Below are positions 31,948 through 41,383 of a stretch of DNA of 64,000 nucleotides, piece after piece. The notes beneath the pieces are model-generated. The model searched no databases and was not told the origin of the DNA. It saw nothing but the letters and a program-made list of their open reading frames with translations. The DNA lies in NCBI RefSeq assembly GCF_900113925.1, contig NZ_FORD01000002.1, positions 62,001 to 126,000 on the forward strand. The letters are read 5' to 3'. The DNA comes from Nitrosomonas sp. Nm34. Lineage in GTDB: Bacteria; Pseudomonadota; Gammaproteobacteria; Burkholderiales; Nitrosomonadaceae. Each line of letters opens with the position of its first letter. The stretch's first letter is position 1. A program made the translations under genes and the position numbers.

Positions 31948-32045
31948 AAGCTACTTTATTTAATCATAACTCAATAACTAAAGTTTCGTTGACTTCGTTG
32001 CAATGCTTATTAATAAAAGCAGTGAACTAATCAAGCTACTTTATT
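31948..32045 (+). promoter_or_regulatory. nadB-rpoE divergent control region with a 13 bp direct repeat
   Basis: The sequence aagctactttatt occurs twice, at 31948-31960 and 32033-32045, 85 bases apart, in the 228-base gap between the divergent nadB and rpoE starts. A GAACTA box (about 32023) with tcttta 18 bases later loosely resembles a sigma-E promoter, as expected for autoregulated rpoE, but the match is weak. The repeat could be a binding site or chance in an AT-rich gap. Confidence 0.3.
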
Positions 32046-32148
32046 GTCTTTAGTCCGGCTTCGGATAGTTCACGGCAGATCCCCGAACGATGTATACTTT
32101 ATTGAGGGTTCAATTGTTATCTATTTTTAATTTCGGGGAAAAAACAGC

Positions 32149-32751
32149 ATGGGTGATCGTGAAATCGATCAACAATTGGTTGAGCGCGTCCAACATGGCG
32201 ATAAGCATGCTTTTGATTTACTGGTGATCAAATATCAGAGAAAGCTGGCACGTTTGTTATCACAGTTTATTCGTGATGCTGCTGAGGTTGAAGATGTCGC
32301 CCAGGAAACTTTTATTAAGGCATATCGTGCTTTACCATCATTTCGTGGTGAAAGCGCCTTTTATACCTGGCTATATCGTATTGGTATCAATACAGCCAAA
32401 AACTTTCTGGTATCCCAAGGAAGAAAAGTGCCCACGACTGTTAGCGAATTTGATAATGAAGAAGCAGAGAATTTTGAAGAAGCAGGTAGATTACGAGAAG
32501 TTAGTACACCAGAAAGTGAACTGATGACCAAACAAATTGCTCAAACGGTTAATCAATCATTAGACGCATTACCTGAGGAATTAAGGACGGCAATTGTTCT
32601 GAGGGAAATTGAAGGTTTAAGTTATGAAGAGATTGCGAGTATTATGAATTGCCCTATTGGAACAGTTCGCTCTCGCATATTTCGTGCACGTGAGGCCATA
32701 GCTGAAAAACTGCGGCCTTTATTAGGAACAAGTAAAGACAAGAGGTGGTAA
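32149..32751 (+). CDS. rpoE: RNA polymerase sigma-E factor
   Basis: This ECF sigma factor for envelope stress has 200 residues. Region 2 contains VEDVAQETFIKAYRALPSF and the -10 recognition helix RGESAFYTWLYRIGINTAKN. Region 4 contains LPEELRTAIVLREIEGLSYE followed by EIASIMNCPIGTVRSRIFRAREA, the -35 helix-turn-helix. It matches the RpoE/AlgU group in length and sequence. It is followed after 15 bases by its anti-sigma factor gene, then by mucD, which supports the assignment. Confidence 0.97.
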   Translation: MGDREIDQQLVERVQHGDKHAFDLLVIKYQRKLARLLSQFIRDAAEVEDVAQETFIKAYRALPSFRGESAFYTWLYRIGINTAKNFLVSQGRKVPTTVSEFDNEEAENFEEAGRLREVSTPESELMTKQIAQTVNQSLDALPEELRTAIVLREIEGLSYEEIASIMNCPIGTVRSRIFRAREAIAEKLRPLLGTSKDKRW

Positions 32752-32766
32752 TGAAGGGGTGGTTTT

Positions 32767-33309
32767 ATGAAAAATAAAATGTCAGAGCTGATGGACGGTG
32801 AATTGGATCCGGTGGATGCTGATGAGGTGATTACAGAGTTAAAGAAAAAGCATGATTTATTGAATGATTGGGCAACCTATCATATGATCGGTGAAGCACT
32901 GCGACAGCCAGCAGTATCATTCCACATCAATGTGGCGAGTCGAGTAAGTGAACGCTTAATAAGCGAACCGACCTTATTTATGCCGCGTGTATCACAAGCA
33001 CACAAGCGGAAATTTGTGACACTTTCAGCGGCTGCATCCTGTGCTGCCTTAGTAAGTGGCTGGTTAGTGATGCAAATAGCAGATGTTCAGCAAGAAGTGC
33101 TTGTTACCGAGAAAGTGAATAATAAGGCAGTTGTTCAAGTTGATCATCCGGTAGCTTTCCAGCCTTCCCCAGCCTTTTCGCTTCCATTTACACTTCACCA
33201 TCCAGGTGATTATTCATTGATCCATAGAGAACTTTCACCTCATACGAAGATGCAAGCACCTATAACGGGTGTACATCAGGTTGAAAGCAGGGAAGAGAAA
33301 TCCAGATAA
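32767..33309 (+). CDS. rseA: Anti-sigma-E factor RseA/MucA
   Basis: RseA is a single-span inner-membrane protein that holds sigma-E through its cytoplasmic domain and is cut by regulated proteolysis when the envelope is stressed. This 180-residue product has the N-terminal sigma-binding signature MSELMDGELDP and DWATYHMIGEALRQP, a transmembrane helix at about residues 80-100 (LSAAASCAALVSGWLVM), and a periplasmic tail of about 80 residues. The tail is where RseB would bind, but no rseB gene follows. Confidence 0.93.
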   Translation: MKNKMSELMDGELDPVDADEVITELKKKHDLLNDWATYHMIGEALRQPAVSFHINVASRVSERLISEPTLFMPRVSQAHKRKFVTLSAAASCAALVSGWLVMQIADVQQEVLVTEKVNNKAVVQVDHPVAFQPSPAFSLPFTLHHPGDYSLIHRELSPHTKMQAPITGVHQVESREEKSR

Positions 33310-33356
33310 GGTGTGGGGTAAGCTTTCAGGATTGAAATGTTATGGATAGTCCACAG

Positions 33357-33405
33357 GCTATTTGTTTGATCGAAGGGTTTTGTTGATTTCGACCAAACAA
33401 ATAGC
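33357..33405 (+). promoter_or_regulatory. Long hairpin in the rseA-mucD gap
   Basis: GCTATTTGTTTG (33357-33368) is perfectly complementary to CAAACAAATAGC (33394-33405). After one A/C mismatch the stem continues with TCGAA (33370-33374) and TTCGA (33388-33392), closing on a 13-base loop. There is no T-run after it, so it is not a standard intrinsic terminator. It could be an RNA processing or stability element between rseA and mucD, or a site bound as DNA. Confidence 0.65.
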
Positions 33406-33497
33406 TGTTATCGTTTGTTATTGGTAAGATTTAATTGCACCTCTATTTGATTATTATGTTTTCAGTATTTTACCCATTTTTTTTATCAAGAAAAAAT

Positions 33498-34892
33498 ATG
33501 CCAAAAATTGTTCTACTGTGCTTCCTGACACTCTGTTCCATCGGTTTTGTGCATTCAAAGGAGCTGCCTGATTTCACAGGTCTGGTTGAGCAATATGGAG
33601 AAGCAGTGGTAAATATTAGTACAGTACAAACACAACAGATTACAGGAAATCAGATTTTTCCTGAAATTCCTAATATTCCAGAAGATTCCCCTTTCTACGA
33701 ATTTTTTCGCAGGTATATGCACCCATTCTCAGGTCCTAAGAAGTATGAATCCAAATCATTAGGGTCTGGTTTCATTATAAGTAAGGATGGATATATTCTA
33801 ACAAATGCGCATGTCGTCGAAGCTGCCAACCAGATTAATGTCAGATTAACCGATAAAAGAGAATTTAATGCACAGGTTATTGGTACGGATCGTAAAACTG
33901 ACGTCGCGCTTATCAAGATTGATGCGAAAGACTTGCCTGTGGTAACTCAGGGTGATCCGGAAAAGCTCAAGGTAGGGGAGTGGGTCATTGCTATTGGCTC
34001 TCCTTTTGGTTTCGAAAATAGTGTAACTGCAGGGATAGTCAGCGCGAAAGGCCGCTCGCTTGCGCAGGAAAGCTATGTTCCCTTTATCCAGACGGATGTG
34101 GCGATTAATCCCGGTAATTCTGGCGGTCCTCTTTTTAACATGAAGGGTGAAGTAGTCGGTATCAACTCGCAGATTTATAGCCGAACAGGTGGTTTTATGG
34201 GGTTGTCTTTCGCTATTCCGATCAACGTGGCAACAGAGATAGCTACTCAACTTAAGGAACATGGGAAAGTCTCACGCGGGAAAATAGGCATTATGATTCA
34301 GGAGATGACTGAAGAGCTGGCTGAATCCTTTGGCTTATCTCAAGCACGCGGAGCACTGGTTGTTTCTGTAGAAAAAGATGGTCCAGCAGACAAAGCAGGT
34401 ATCGAAGTGAAAGATGTTATTTTGAAATTCGACGGCAAGGATATTGCTGTTTCCAGTGATCTGCCGCGTCTTGTCGGAAACACTAAACCTAAATCTAAAG
34501 TACCTGTGCAAGTCTGGCGGGACGGTGCCACTAAGAATTTAACTGTTTTGGTAGGGGAAATGCCATCAGATGAAAGTGATCGCAGCCGCAAACAAAGTAA
34601 GGTCCCTGATACTTCGAATCCACTCGGGTTGGCTCTGAGTGAACTCTCTGATAAACAAAAGCAACAACTGGGTATCGAGAATGGTTTGCTGGTTGAGGAA
34701 GTACAAGGTGGCATTGCAAATCGTGCTGGTATACGCCAGGGTGACATTATTCTTGGTTTTAATAGCCAGGATGTCACAACCGTCAAACAGTTTAATCAGT
34801 TGCTTAGCAAGGTTGAGAAAGGGCGAAATATTGCGCTATTGATAAAAAGAGGCGATATGACTACTTTCATTACGATGAAACTCGATAATTAA
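33498..34892 (+). CDS. mucD: DegP/MucD-type periplasmic serine protease
   Basis: MucD/DegP proteases degrade misfolded envelope proteins. From the ATG at 33498 the protein has 464 residues: a signal peptide (MPKIVLLCFLTLCSIGFVHS), a trypsin-like domain with the triad His105 (LTNAHVV), Asp135 (KTDVALIKI) and Ser208 (NPGNSGGPLF), and two PDZ domains (about 262-345 and 375-460). Longer in-frame starts at 33435 and 33456 exist but would add a non-typical leader. It belongs to the rpoE-rseA-mucD stress locus, with rseB missing in between. Confidence 0.93.
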   Translation: MPKIVLLCFLTLCSIGFVHSKELPDFTGLVEQYGEAVVNISTVQTQQITGNQIFPEIPNIPEDSPFYEFFRRYMHPFSGPKKYESKSLGSGFIISKDGYILTNAHVVEAANQINVRLTDKREFNAQVIGTDRKTDVALIKIDAKDLPVVTQGDPEKLKVGEWVIAIGSPFGFENSVTAGIVSAKGRSLAQESYVPFIQTDVAINPGNSGGPLFNMKGEVVGINSQIYSRTGGFMGLSFAIPINVATEIATQLKEHGKVSRGKIGIMIQEMTEELAESFGLSQARGALVVSVEKDGPADKAGIEVKDVILKFDGKDIAVSSDLPRLVGNTKPKSKVPVQVWRDGATKNLTVLVGEMPSDESDRSRKQSKVPDTSNPLGLALSELSDKQKQQLGIENGLLVEEVQGGIANRAGIRQGDIILGFNSQDVTTVKQFNQLLSKVEKGRNIALLIKRGDMTTFITMKLDN

Positions 34893-34914
34893 AAGCGTAT
34901 ATACCGTTAATTGT

Positions 34915-35172
34915 ATGGATAGAAAAAAGCTCATTGTGTATGGTCGAAGGGATTGTCATCTTTGTCAGGAAATGATTGCATCATTGCAAAAATTACAGAA
35001 GCAAATCGAGTTTCAATTTGAAGTGATTGATATCGATAGCGATCCTCAGCTGGTAAATCAGTATAATGAGCGAATTCCAGTATTGGTGTCAGCAAATGAT
35101 AAACAAGACGAAATCTGCCATTATTACCTTGATGAAGCTGCATTAGATGCGTATTTTGCTAAAATTCGATAG
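34915..35172 (+). CDS. Glutaredoxin-like thiol protein
   Basis: This 85-residue protein has a thioredoxin fold: beta strand LIVYGR, the redox motif CHLC (Cys14 and Cys17), a helix, then FEVIDIDSDPQLVNQYNERIPVLV with the cis-Pro in RIPVLV. It fits the glutaredoxin-like DUF836 family found between mucD and lepA in many beta- and gammaproteobacteria. It lies 22 bases after mucD and 102 before lepA, so co-transcription is likely. Substrates are unknown. Confidence 0.87.
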   Translation: MDRKKLIVYGRRDCHLCQEMIASLQKLQKQIEFQFEVIDIDSDPQLVNQYNERIPVLVSANDKQDEICHYYLDEAALDAYFAKIR

Positions 35173-35274
35173 AATGCTGTCGGTTAGTAATAGCGACTAT
35201 TTTATTTACAAGTAAATTAGATCTGCATCGAGCACCAGCAAATATTCCCGACTGACATTTAAAATCCCAATCGA

Positions 35275-37065
35275 ATGCAACACATTCGCAATTTTTCTAT
35301 TATCGCGCATATTGATCACGGTAAATCTACATTAGCTGATCGCATCATACAGTTTTGTGGTGGTTTATCTGATCGAGAGATGGAAGAGCAAGTGCTCGAC
35401 TCTATGGAGTTAGAGCGTGAACGCGGCATTACCATTAAAGCGCAGACAGTTGCTTTAAAATACCAGGCACGTAATGGTCAGACTTTTCTGCTGAATTTGA
35501 TTGATACACCGGGTCATGTCGATTTCTCCTATGAAGTGTCCCGCTCCTTAGCTGCCTGTGAAGGGGCTTTATTGGTCGTAGATGCTTCTCAGGGAGTAGA
35601 AGCTCAAACGGTAGCGAATTGCTATACCGCAATCGAGCAGGGCGTCGAGGTGATACCGGTCTTGAACAAGATTGATTTGCCTGCAGCTGACCCGGACCGA
35701 GTGATTGCAGAAATAGAAGATATCATCGGGATAGAGGCAACAGATGCTTTGCGCGTGAGTGCTAAGACAGGTCAAGGCATACAGGATATGCTGGAAGTAG
35801 TTGTTAAGCGTATCCCCGCCCCTAAGGGAGACCCAAATGCACCATTGAAAGCACTCATTATTGACTCGTGGTTTGATAATTATGTGGGTGTTGTCATATT
35901 GGTACGGGTGGTCGATGGCGTATTGAAAGCCGGCAACAAAATCATGCTCATGGCTAGCCACGCGGCTTATCTATGTGAACAAGTGGGGATATTTTTACCT
36001 AAAGCAGAAAATCGTGATTCGCTGAGTGCGGGTGAAGTGGGTTTCGTTATCTCTGGTATTAAGGAATTGAAATCAGCCAAGGTAGGGGATACCGTCACCT
36101 TGGCTGATAATCCTGCCGCTGAACCTTTGGTTGGATTTAAAGAAATCAAACCACAAGTATTTGCCGGGCTTTATCCGGTCGAATCCAATCAATATGATGC
36201 CTTACGCTCTGCATTAGAAAAACTGCAATTGAATGATTCATCGCTACAGTTTGAACCCGAGACGTCTCAAGCGCTTGGCTTTGGTTTCCGTTGTGGCTTT
36301 CTAGGTTTGCTCCATTTGGATATTGTTCAGGAGAGGCTGGAGCGGGAATATGATATGGATCTTATCACCACTGCGCCAACCGTTATTTATCAGGTTGCGT
36401 TGCGTGATGGGACAGTGATTGAAATTGAGAACCCATCCAAAATGCCCGACCTCTCTAAAATTGAAGAGATTCGAGAACCGATCATTACCACAACGATATT
36501 AGTGCCAGAAGAATATGTGGGGACTGTGATGTCGCTATGCACCGGTAAGCGTGGGGTTCAGAGAAATATGCAATATATGGGCAGGCAAGTGATGCTTGTT
36601 TATGAAATGCCGCTAAATGAAGTTGTCATGGATTTCTTTGATAGACTCAAATCGGTTAGTCGAGGTTATGCTTCGCTGGATTATGAATTCAAAGAATTTC
36701 GCGCCGCGGATTTGGTGAAACTCGATATATTGATCAATAGTGAAAAAGTGGATGCACTGTCATTAATCGTGCATCGTGCTAGTAGCCAACAAAGAGGTCG
36801 TGAATTAGCACAAAAAATGCGTGAGCTTATTCCCCGACAAATGTTTGATATCGCGGTGCAGGCAGCCATTGGGGCTCATGTCGTGGCAAGAGAAAATGTT
36901 AAAGCGTTGCGTAAGAATGTTTTGGCCAAATGTTATGGTGGAGATATCACGCGTAAACGTAAACTGCTTGAGAAGCAGAAGGCAGGAAAAAAGCGTATGA
37001 AACGCGTCGGTAATGTAGAGATTCCCCAGGCGGCATTTTTGGCCATTCTGCAGGTTGGTAAATAA
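35275..37065 (+). CDS. lepA: Elongation factor 4 (LepA)
   Basis: LepA is a ribosome-associated GTPase that can move tRNAs back on stalled ribosomes and influences initiation. The 596-residue protein has the full set of G motifs ([15 protein letters not shown], the effector-loop [29 protein letters not shown]), EF-G-like domains, and the LepA-specific C-terminal domain ending [21 protein letters not shown]. It heads the lepA-lepB-rnc-era group. Confidence 0.98.
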   Translation: MQHIRNFSIIAHIDHGKSTLADRIIQFCGGLSDREMEEQVLDSMELERERGITIKAQTVALKYQARNGQTFLLNLIDTPGHVDFSYEVSRSLAACEGALLVVDASQGVEAQTVANCYTAIEQGVEVIPVLNKIDLPAADPDRVIAEIEDIIGIEATDALRVSAKTGQGIQDMLEVVVKRIPAPKGDPNAPLKALIIDSWFDNYVGVVILVRVVDGVLKAGNKIMLMASHAAYLCEQVGIFLPKAENRDSLSAGEVGFVISGIKELKSAKVGDTVTLADNPAAEPLVGFKEIKPQVFAGLYPVESNQYDALRSALEKLQLNDSSLQFEPETSQALGFGFRCGFLGLLHLDIVQERLEREYDMDLITTAPTVIYQVALRDGTVIEIENPSKMPDLSKIEEIREPIITTTILVPEEYVGTVMSLCTGKRGVQRNMQYMGRQVMLVYEMPLNEVVMDFFDRLKSVSRGYASLDYEFKEFRAADLVKLDILINSEKVDALSLIVHRASSQQRGRELAQKMRELIPRQMFDIAVQAAIGAHVVARENVKALRKNVLAKCYGGDITRKRKLLEKQKAGKKRMKRVGNVEIPQAAFLAILQVGK

Positions 37066-37163
37066 TTAACTGCTGAAAAATTAAATCAATTGAGTGATAA
37101 ACATGAAAATTTGCCCTCCCCATTATGTTATATGCTTCTTGCTAGCTCATGAGGGGAAATGAA

Positions 37164-37967
37164 ATGAATTTTCCTTTAGTATTATTAATTTTACTGGTGG
37201 TGACTGGCTGTATCTGGTTGCTCGATTCCCTTTTTTTCAAACACAAACGCGCAGCGGGTGCCACAGAGCCTTGGTGGGTGGAATATCCTAAAAGTTTTTT
37301 TCCCATCATCCTGATTGTTTTTTGTCTTCGCTCTTTTCTGGTGGAGCCTTTCAAAATACCTTCGGGTTCGATGATTCCTACTTTACTGGTGGGAGATTTT
37401 ATCCTGGTAAACAAGTTTACCTACGGGATCAGATTGCCTGTTATCAATCACAAGATCATTGAAATGAATCAACCCAAACGTGGAGAGGTGATGGTATTCC
37501 GTTATCCGGAAGATCCATCGATAGATTATATTAAACGAGTAATTGGTTTACCTGGAGATACGGTTACGTATCGTAATAAAAAGCTCAGCATTAATGGGGT
37601 GCCAGTAGAAAGAGAGTTGAATGGAGATTACAAATATATTGAATCAGGTTTGGCTTATGTATACACCCAGCGTTTTAAGGAACTTATAGACGATAAAAGT
37701 TACAGCATACTTATCAATCAAGGAATGCCTAATATGCTGTTATCTAGCGTACATTATTTTCCCTTCAGAGAGAATTGCGCATTCGATATGAGGGGATTTA
37801 CTTGTAAAGTGCCAGAGGGGAATTATTTTACGTTAGGGGATAATCGTGATGGCAGTAGCGATAGCCGTTATTGGGGTTTTGTTCCAGAGAAAAATATAGT
37901 GGGGAAAGCTTTTATGGTTTGGTGGAATTTTAGTGATTTAAGTCGAATTGGCTTGTCAATAAATTAA
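37164..37967 (+). CDS. lepB: Signal peptidase I
   Basis: LepB removes signal peptides from exported proteins at the inner membrane. I start at the ATG at 37164 (MNFPLVLLIL), which has GAGGGG seven bases upstream; a start at 37149 would use that site as coding sequence. The product is 267 residues with two transmembrane helices (about 1-20 and 44-60). The catalytic pair is Ser69 in IPSGSMIPTLLVGD and Lys124 in DYIKRVIGLPGD, and the C-terminal block is GDNRDGSSDSRYWGFV. The position after lepA is standard. Confidence 0.97.
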   Translation: MNFPLVLLILLVVTGCIWLLDSLFFKHKRAAGATEPWWVEYPKSFFPIILIVFCLRSFLVEPFKIPSGSMIPTLLVGDFILVNKFTYGIRLPVINHKIIEMNQPKRGEVMVFRYPEDPSIDYIKRVIGLPGDTVTYRNKKLSINGVPVERELNGDYKYIESGLAYVYTQRFKELIDDKSYSILINQGMPNMLLSSVHYFPFRENCAFDMRGFTCKVPEGNYFTLGDNRDGSSDSRYWGFVPEKNIVGKAFMVWWNFSDLSRIGLSIN

Positions 37968-37997
37968 TGATGCGGGAGCGGACTTGGAGTAAGGAAG

Positions 37998-38369
37998 ATG
38001 CGCCATGTAATGAGAAAACAACAACAAGGTATCAGTCTTTCTGGCATGCTAACCTGGTCAGCTGTAGTCGTGATATTTGCGCTTCTAGGAATGAAATTAC
38101 TTCCCTCCTATATGGAATATGCTGCTATCAAGCGAGCGTTGGTTGCCATCGCCAGTGACCCAGGCTTGCAGAATGCTCATCCTGGGGAAATACGCCAATC
38201 ATTCGGTAAGCGTGCCGTTATCGATCAAATTACCGCTGTCAATAGTCACGATCTTCAAATTAGTAAAGTAAGGGAACAAACAGTTTTGAGTGTAAGCTAT
38301 TCCGTTAAAACTCCTTTATTTGCTAATATTTCGTTATCTATTGATTTTAATGCTGCCAGCAATCGATGA
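37998..38369 (+). CDS. DUF4845 family membrane protein
   Basis: This 123-residue protein begins with a basic segment (MRHVMRKQQQGISLSG) and a single hydrophobic helix (about 17-34), resembling a pilin-like N terminus; the rest is a small soluble domain facing the periplasm. It matches the DUF4845 family, which sits between lepB and rnc in many betaproteobacteria. Its function is not known. It overlaps rnc by four bases (ATGA), so its translation is coupled to RNase III. Confidence 0.85.
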   Translation: MRHVMRKQQQGISLSGMLTWSAVVVIFALLGMKLLPSYMEYAAIKRALVAIASDPGLQNAHPGEIRQSFGKRAVIDQITAVNSHDLQISKVREQTVLSVSYSVKTPLFANISLSIDFNAASNR

Positions 38370-39085
38370 GCTCACATAGCTTAAATATGCGTCGTCCACA
38401 AAATTTTCCGGTAAAAGATCAGAGCGATTTCTTTCACAAAATCGGCTATGTTTTTAAGCAACCGGAATTGTTGCAAGAAGCACTAACACATCGCAGCTTC
38501 GGTTATCCGAATAACGAGCGCCTTGAGTTTCTCGGAGATAGCGCATTGAATTGTGCAGTGTCAGCCTTACTGTTCAAAGAGTTTCCGCTCTTACCAGAAG
38601 GCAATTTATCCAGGCTGCGCGCTAATCTTGTTAACCAGCAGGCATTATTTGAGCTCGCATCGGCACTTGGATTAGGTGATTTAATCAGGCTGGGTGAAGG
38701 AGAACGAAAAAGTGGAGGACATTACCGGCCTTCAATTCTTGCCAACGCGCTGGAAGCAGTGATAGGCGCCATTTACCTGGAAGGTGGGTTCATTGAAGTA
38801 GAAAATTTTGTTAACAATCTTTACAAGCCGTTGTTACACAATTTAGATCTGGAAACTTTAGGTAAAGATCCCAAAACGATGCTGCAGGAATATCTGCAGA
38901 GTCGCAGGGTAGCCTTGCCGGAATATACTGTCATCGCTACAAGCGGAGAAGCACATCGGCAGAAATTTAGAGTGGAATGCGCCATTGCAAAGTTTAATGT
39001 TCGAGCTGTTGGCGAAGGAACAAGCCGCCGCAGGGCTGAGCAGGAAGCTGCAAAACAGGCGTATGAATTAATCGTTCATTATTAA
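38366..39085 (+). CDS. rnc: Ribonuclease III
   Basis: RNase III cuts double-stranded RNA in rRNA and mRNA processing. The 239-residue protein has the RIIID signature NERLEFLGDSALNCAVSALL, the second acidic metal site in NALEAVIGAIYLEGGF, and a C-terminal dsRNA-binding domain (DPKTMLQEYLQSRR... GTSRRRAEQEAAKQAYELI). The start at 38366 overlaps the previous gene; MRRPQ at residue 8 is an alternative start. It may also process type I-F pre-crRNA only indirectly, if at all, since that system has its own Csy4. Confidence 0.97.
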   Translation: MSSHSLNMRRPQNFPVKDQSDFFHKIGYVFKQPELLQEALTHRSFGYPNNERLEFLGDSALNCAVSALLFKEFPLLPEGNLSRLRANLVNQQALFELASALGLGDLIRLGEGERKSGGHYRPSILANALEAVIGAIYLEGGFIEVENFVNNLYKPLLHNLDLETLGKDPKTMLQEYLQSRRVALPEYTVIATSGEAHRQKFRVECAIAKFNVRAVGEGTSRRRAEQEAAKQAYELIVHY

Positions 39086-39187
39086 TAGTCGCCAATGCTT
39101 CAATTACCAGGAGCGCCTATATAACCTTTATTTTTTTTAAGTCCTCCCCCAGCCTTGAACCATTTTATTCGTACTCATGCCTTTAAG

Positions 39188-39212
39188 CTACCCACTTTAT
39201 AAGGGTAGTTTT
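39188..39212 (+). terminator. Possible weak terminator after rnc
   Basis: CTACCC (39188-39193) pairs with GGGTAG (39203-39208) around ACTTTATAA, followed by TTTT. The stem is short. It lies in the 203-base gap between rnc and era, which otherwise shows no gene. Confidence 0.4.
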
Positions 39213-39288
39213 AGGGACCAAGTGATTTACGAATTCAAGCTATTACCAAACCAACATAACGCTAAATAAAATAGAAATATCTCCATTT

Positions 39289-40179
39289 ATGGCTTCCCCT
39301 CATTTCAGAACTGGTTATGTTGCCATTGTTGGACGTCCTAACGTCGGTAAATCAACTTTACTTAACCATTTAATCCAACAAAAAATCAGCATTACTTCTA
39401 AAAAGGCCCAGACCACGCGCCATCGGATCAATGGTATTTTAACCGATGAGCAATCTCAATTTATTTTTGTAGATACACCCGGTTTCCAGACACGCCATAG
39501 CAGCCAGCTTAATCAAATAATGAACCGAACGGTCATTCAAAGCATACGCGAAGTCGATATCATTCTCTTCGTGATCGAAGCCATACGATTTGATGAACGT
39601 GATAAAGGGGTATTAAAACTCTTACCTGCCGACCGACCCGTTATCCTTGTGATCAATAAAGTAGATCAATTGGCTCAGAAAACTCAATTACTTCCATTCA
39701 TGGAAAGTATGGCTAAGGAATTTAGCTTTGCTGGCATTATTCCAGTCAGTGCGGCGAGAGGAATACAACTGACTGAACTCATCGATATGGTTCGGCCTTA
39801 TTTGCCAGAAAGCCCGCCTTTGTTTGGCGAAGACGAAGTTAGTGATCGCAGTGAGCGTTTTCTTGCAGCTGAGATGATACGTGAGAAATTATTTCGTTTA
39901 ACGGGGGAAGAGATCCCTTACTCGACGACGGTGCGCATAGATCAATTTACAGTAGAAGGAAATCTGCGCAGAATTTTTGCCTGCATTCTGGTGGAAAAAT
40001 CCAATCAGAAAGCCATCGTTATTGGCAAAAATGGTGAAAAACTTAAAATAATTGCTACCCAGGCGCGGCAAGATATGGAAAAATTATTTGGCAGCAAGGT
40101 CTATCTTGAAGTATGGGTCAAGGTGAAAAATGGCTGGGCTGATGATATTAATACATTGAAGAGTTTAGGGTATGAATAA
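39289..40179 (+). CDS. era: GTPase Era
   Basis: Era is an essential GTPase that binds the 3' end of 16S rRNA during 30S assembly. The 296-residue protein has G1 [19 protein letters not shown], the switch region [14 protein letters not shown]3 DTPGF, G4 NKVD, and the C-terminal KH domain ([20 protein letters not shown], ending in [17 protein letters not shown]). The order rnc-era is standard. The next gene is pdxJ, not recO, after 101 bases. Confidence 0.97.
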   Translation: MASPHFRTGYVAIVGRPNVGKSTLLNHLIQQKISITSKKAQTTRHRINGILTDEQSQFIFVDTPGFQTRHSSQLNQIMNRTVIQSIREVDIILFVIEAIRFDERDKGVLKLLPADRPVILVINKVDQLAQKTQLLPFMESMAKEFSFAGIIPVSAARGIQLTELIDMVRPYLPESPPLFGEDEVSDRSERFLAAEMIREKLFRLTGEEIPYSTTVRIDQFTVEGNLRRIFACILVEKSNQKAIVIGKNGEKLKIIATQARQDMEKLFGSKVYLEVWVKVKNGWADDINTLKSLGYE

Positions 40180-40280
40180 GATTGAAGAATCTAAATGATT
40201 AATAAAAACGATACATTCACGTATGGAGCTAACAGTAACAGGAAAGCTTCTCAATTTTTGTTTACAGGTACGTAACCATC

Positions 40281-41006
40281 ATGATTGCTTTGGGTGTGAA
40301 TATTGATCATGTCGCGACATTGCGCCAGGCGCGCGGAACGGTCTATCCAAGTCCAGTGGAAGCAGCATTGGTTGCTGAGTCTGCAGGAGCAGATGCGATT
40401 ACGCTCCACTTGCGTGAAGATCGAAGACATATTCAGGATCGGGATGTGGAAGTTTTGCGCGAGCGACTTCAAACCCGAATGAATCTGGAAAGTGCCGTGA
40501 CTGAAGAGATGATTGCCTTTGCCTGCCGTATCAAACCACATGATGTGTGTCTCGTTCCAGAGCGCCGTGAGGAATTGACGACGGAAGGGGGGCTGGATGT
40601 GGTACGACACTTCGAACAGGTGAAACAGGCTTGTAGTAAGTTAACGGATGCCGGTATTCGTACATCCTTATTCATTGATGCGGAGTATGAGCAGATAGAG
40701 GCTGCGGCAAGAGCCGGTGCGCCGGTAATCGAAATTCATACAGGTCATTATGCCGATGCTAACAATAATGAGATGCAGCAATGCGAGCTGGAAAAGATTT
40801 GCACCGCTGTTGCCTATGGTCTGAGTCGAGGATTAAAAGTCAATGCTGGTCATGGGCTGCATTACCAAAATACCCAGCCAATTGCCGCGATACATGGTCT
40901 TTCAGAACTCAACATCGGGCACGCGATTGTGTCGCATGCATTATTCGTTGGCTTAGCCCAAGCGGTTAGGGAAATGAAGCAACTCATCCAGGAAGCCAGT
41001 CAATGA
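40281..41006 (+). CDS. pdxJ: Pyridoxine 5'-phosphate synthase
   Basis: PdxJ condenses deoxyxylulose 5-phosphate with aminoacetone phosphate to form pyridoxine 5'-phosphate. The 241-residue TIM-barrel protein has [17 protein letters not shown] at the start, [41 protein letters not shown] sequence ([15 protein letters not shown]), [11 protein letters not shown], and [10 protein letters not shown] with [16 protein letters not shown] near the end. It overlaps acpS by four bases. Confidence 0.97.
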   Translation: MIALGVNIDHVATLRQARGTVYPSPVEAALVAESAGADAITLHLREDRRHIQDRDVEVLRERLQTRMNLESAVTEEMIAFACRIKPHDVCLVPERREELTTEGGLDVVRHFEQVKQACSKLTDAGIRTSLFIDAEYEQIEAAARAGAPVIEIHTGHYADANNNEMQQCELEKICTAVAYGLSRGLKVNAGHGLHYQNTQPIAAIHGLSELNIGHAIVSHALFVGLAQAVREMKQLIQEASQ

Positions 41007-41383
41007 TCTATGGCATCGGTACCGACATCGTCGAGCCTTCCCGTATTGCTCAATCACTGGAAAAATATGGCGAACGTTTTGCGCGTAGGCTGTTAGCCGA
41101 GCATGAATGGTCTGATTATATTAAGGATGCTAAGCCAGTGATGTTTCTAGCAAAACGGTTTGCAGCCAAAGAAGCGCTTTCCAAAGCCATGGGTACTGGC
41201 TTGCGACCTCCTGTCACGTTAAACAATATATCGGTTGCTCATACCCCTCTTGGCCAGCCGTATTTTCGCTTTCATCCTGAATTGGCCGAATTGATCCAGC
41301 GTGAAGGAATCATTGGGCATCACCTTTCCCTCAGCGATGAATTGAATTTGGCCAGTGCATTTGTCATCCTGGAGAAGGCATGA
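41003..41383 (+). CDS. acpS: Holo-[acyl-carrier-protein] synthase
   Basis: AcpS attaches the 4'-phosphopantetheine arm of CoA to acyl carrier protein. The 126-residue protein has the metal-binding Asp in [13 protein letters not shown] and the second signature [19 protein letters not shown] with the catalytic Glu, and ends in [14 protein letters not shown]. Start and stop overlap pdxJ and nagZ by ATGA, so all three are translationally coupled. Confidence 0.97.
   Translation: MIYGIGTDIVEPSRIAQSLEKYGERFARRLLAEHEWSDYIKDAKPVMFLAKRFAAKEALSKAMGTGLRPPVTLNNISVAHTPLGQPYFRFHPELAELIQREGIIGHHLSLSDELNLASAFVILEKA

Noticed and set aside
33435..33497. Extended mucD start with a second hydrophobic segment
   Set aside because: The ATG at 33498 gives a normal signal peptide; the longer form adds an untypical hydrophobic leader and no better ribosome site is visible.
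40219..40303. Short ORF between era and pdxJ as a recO remnant
   Set aside because: The 27-codon reading ([11 protein letters not shown] start) shows no likeness to RecO and overlaps the pdxJ start.
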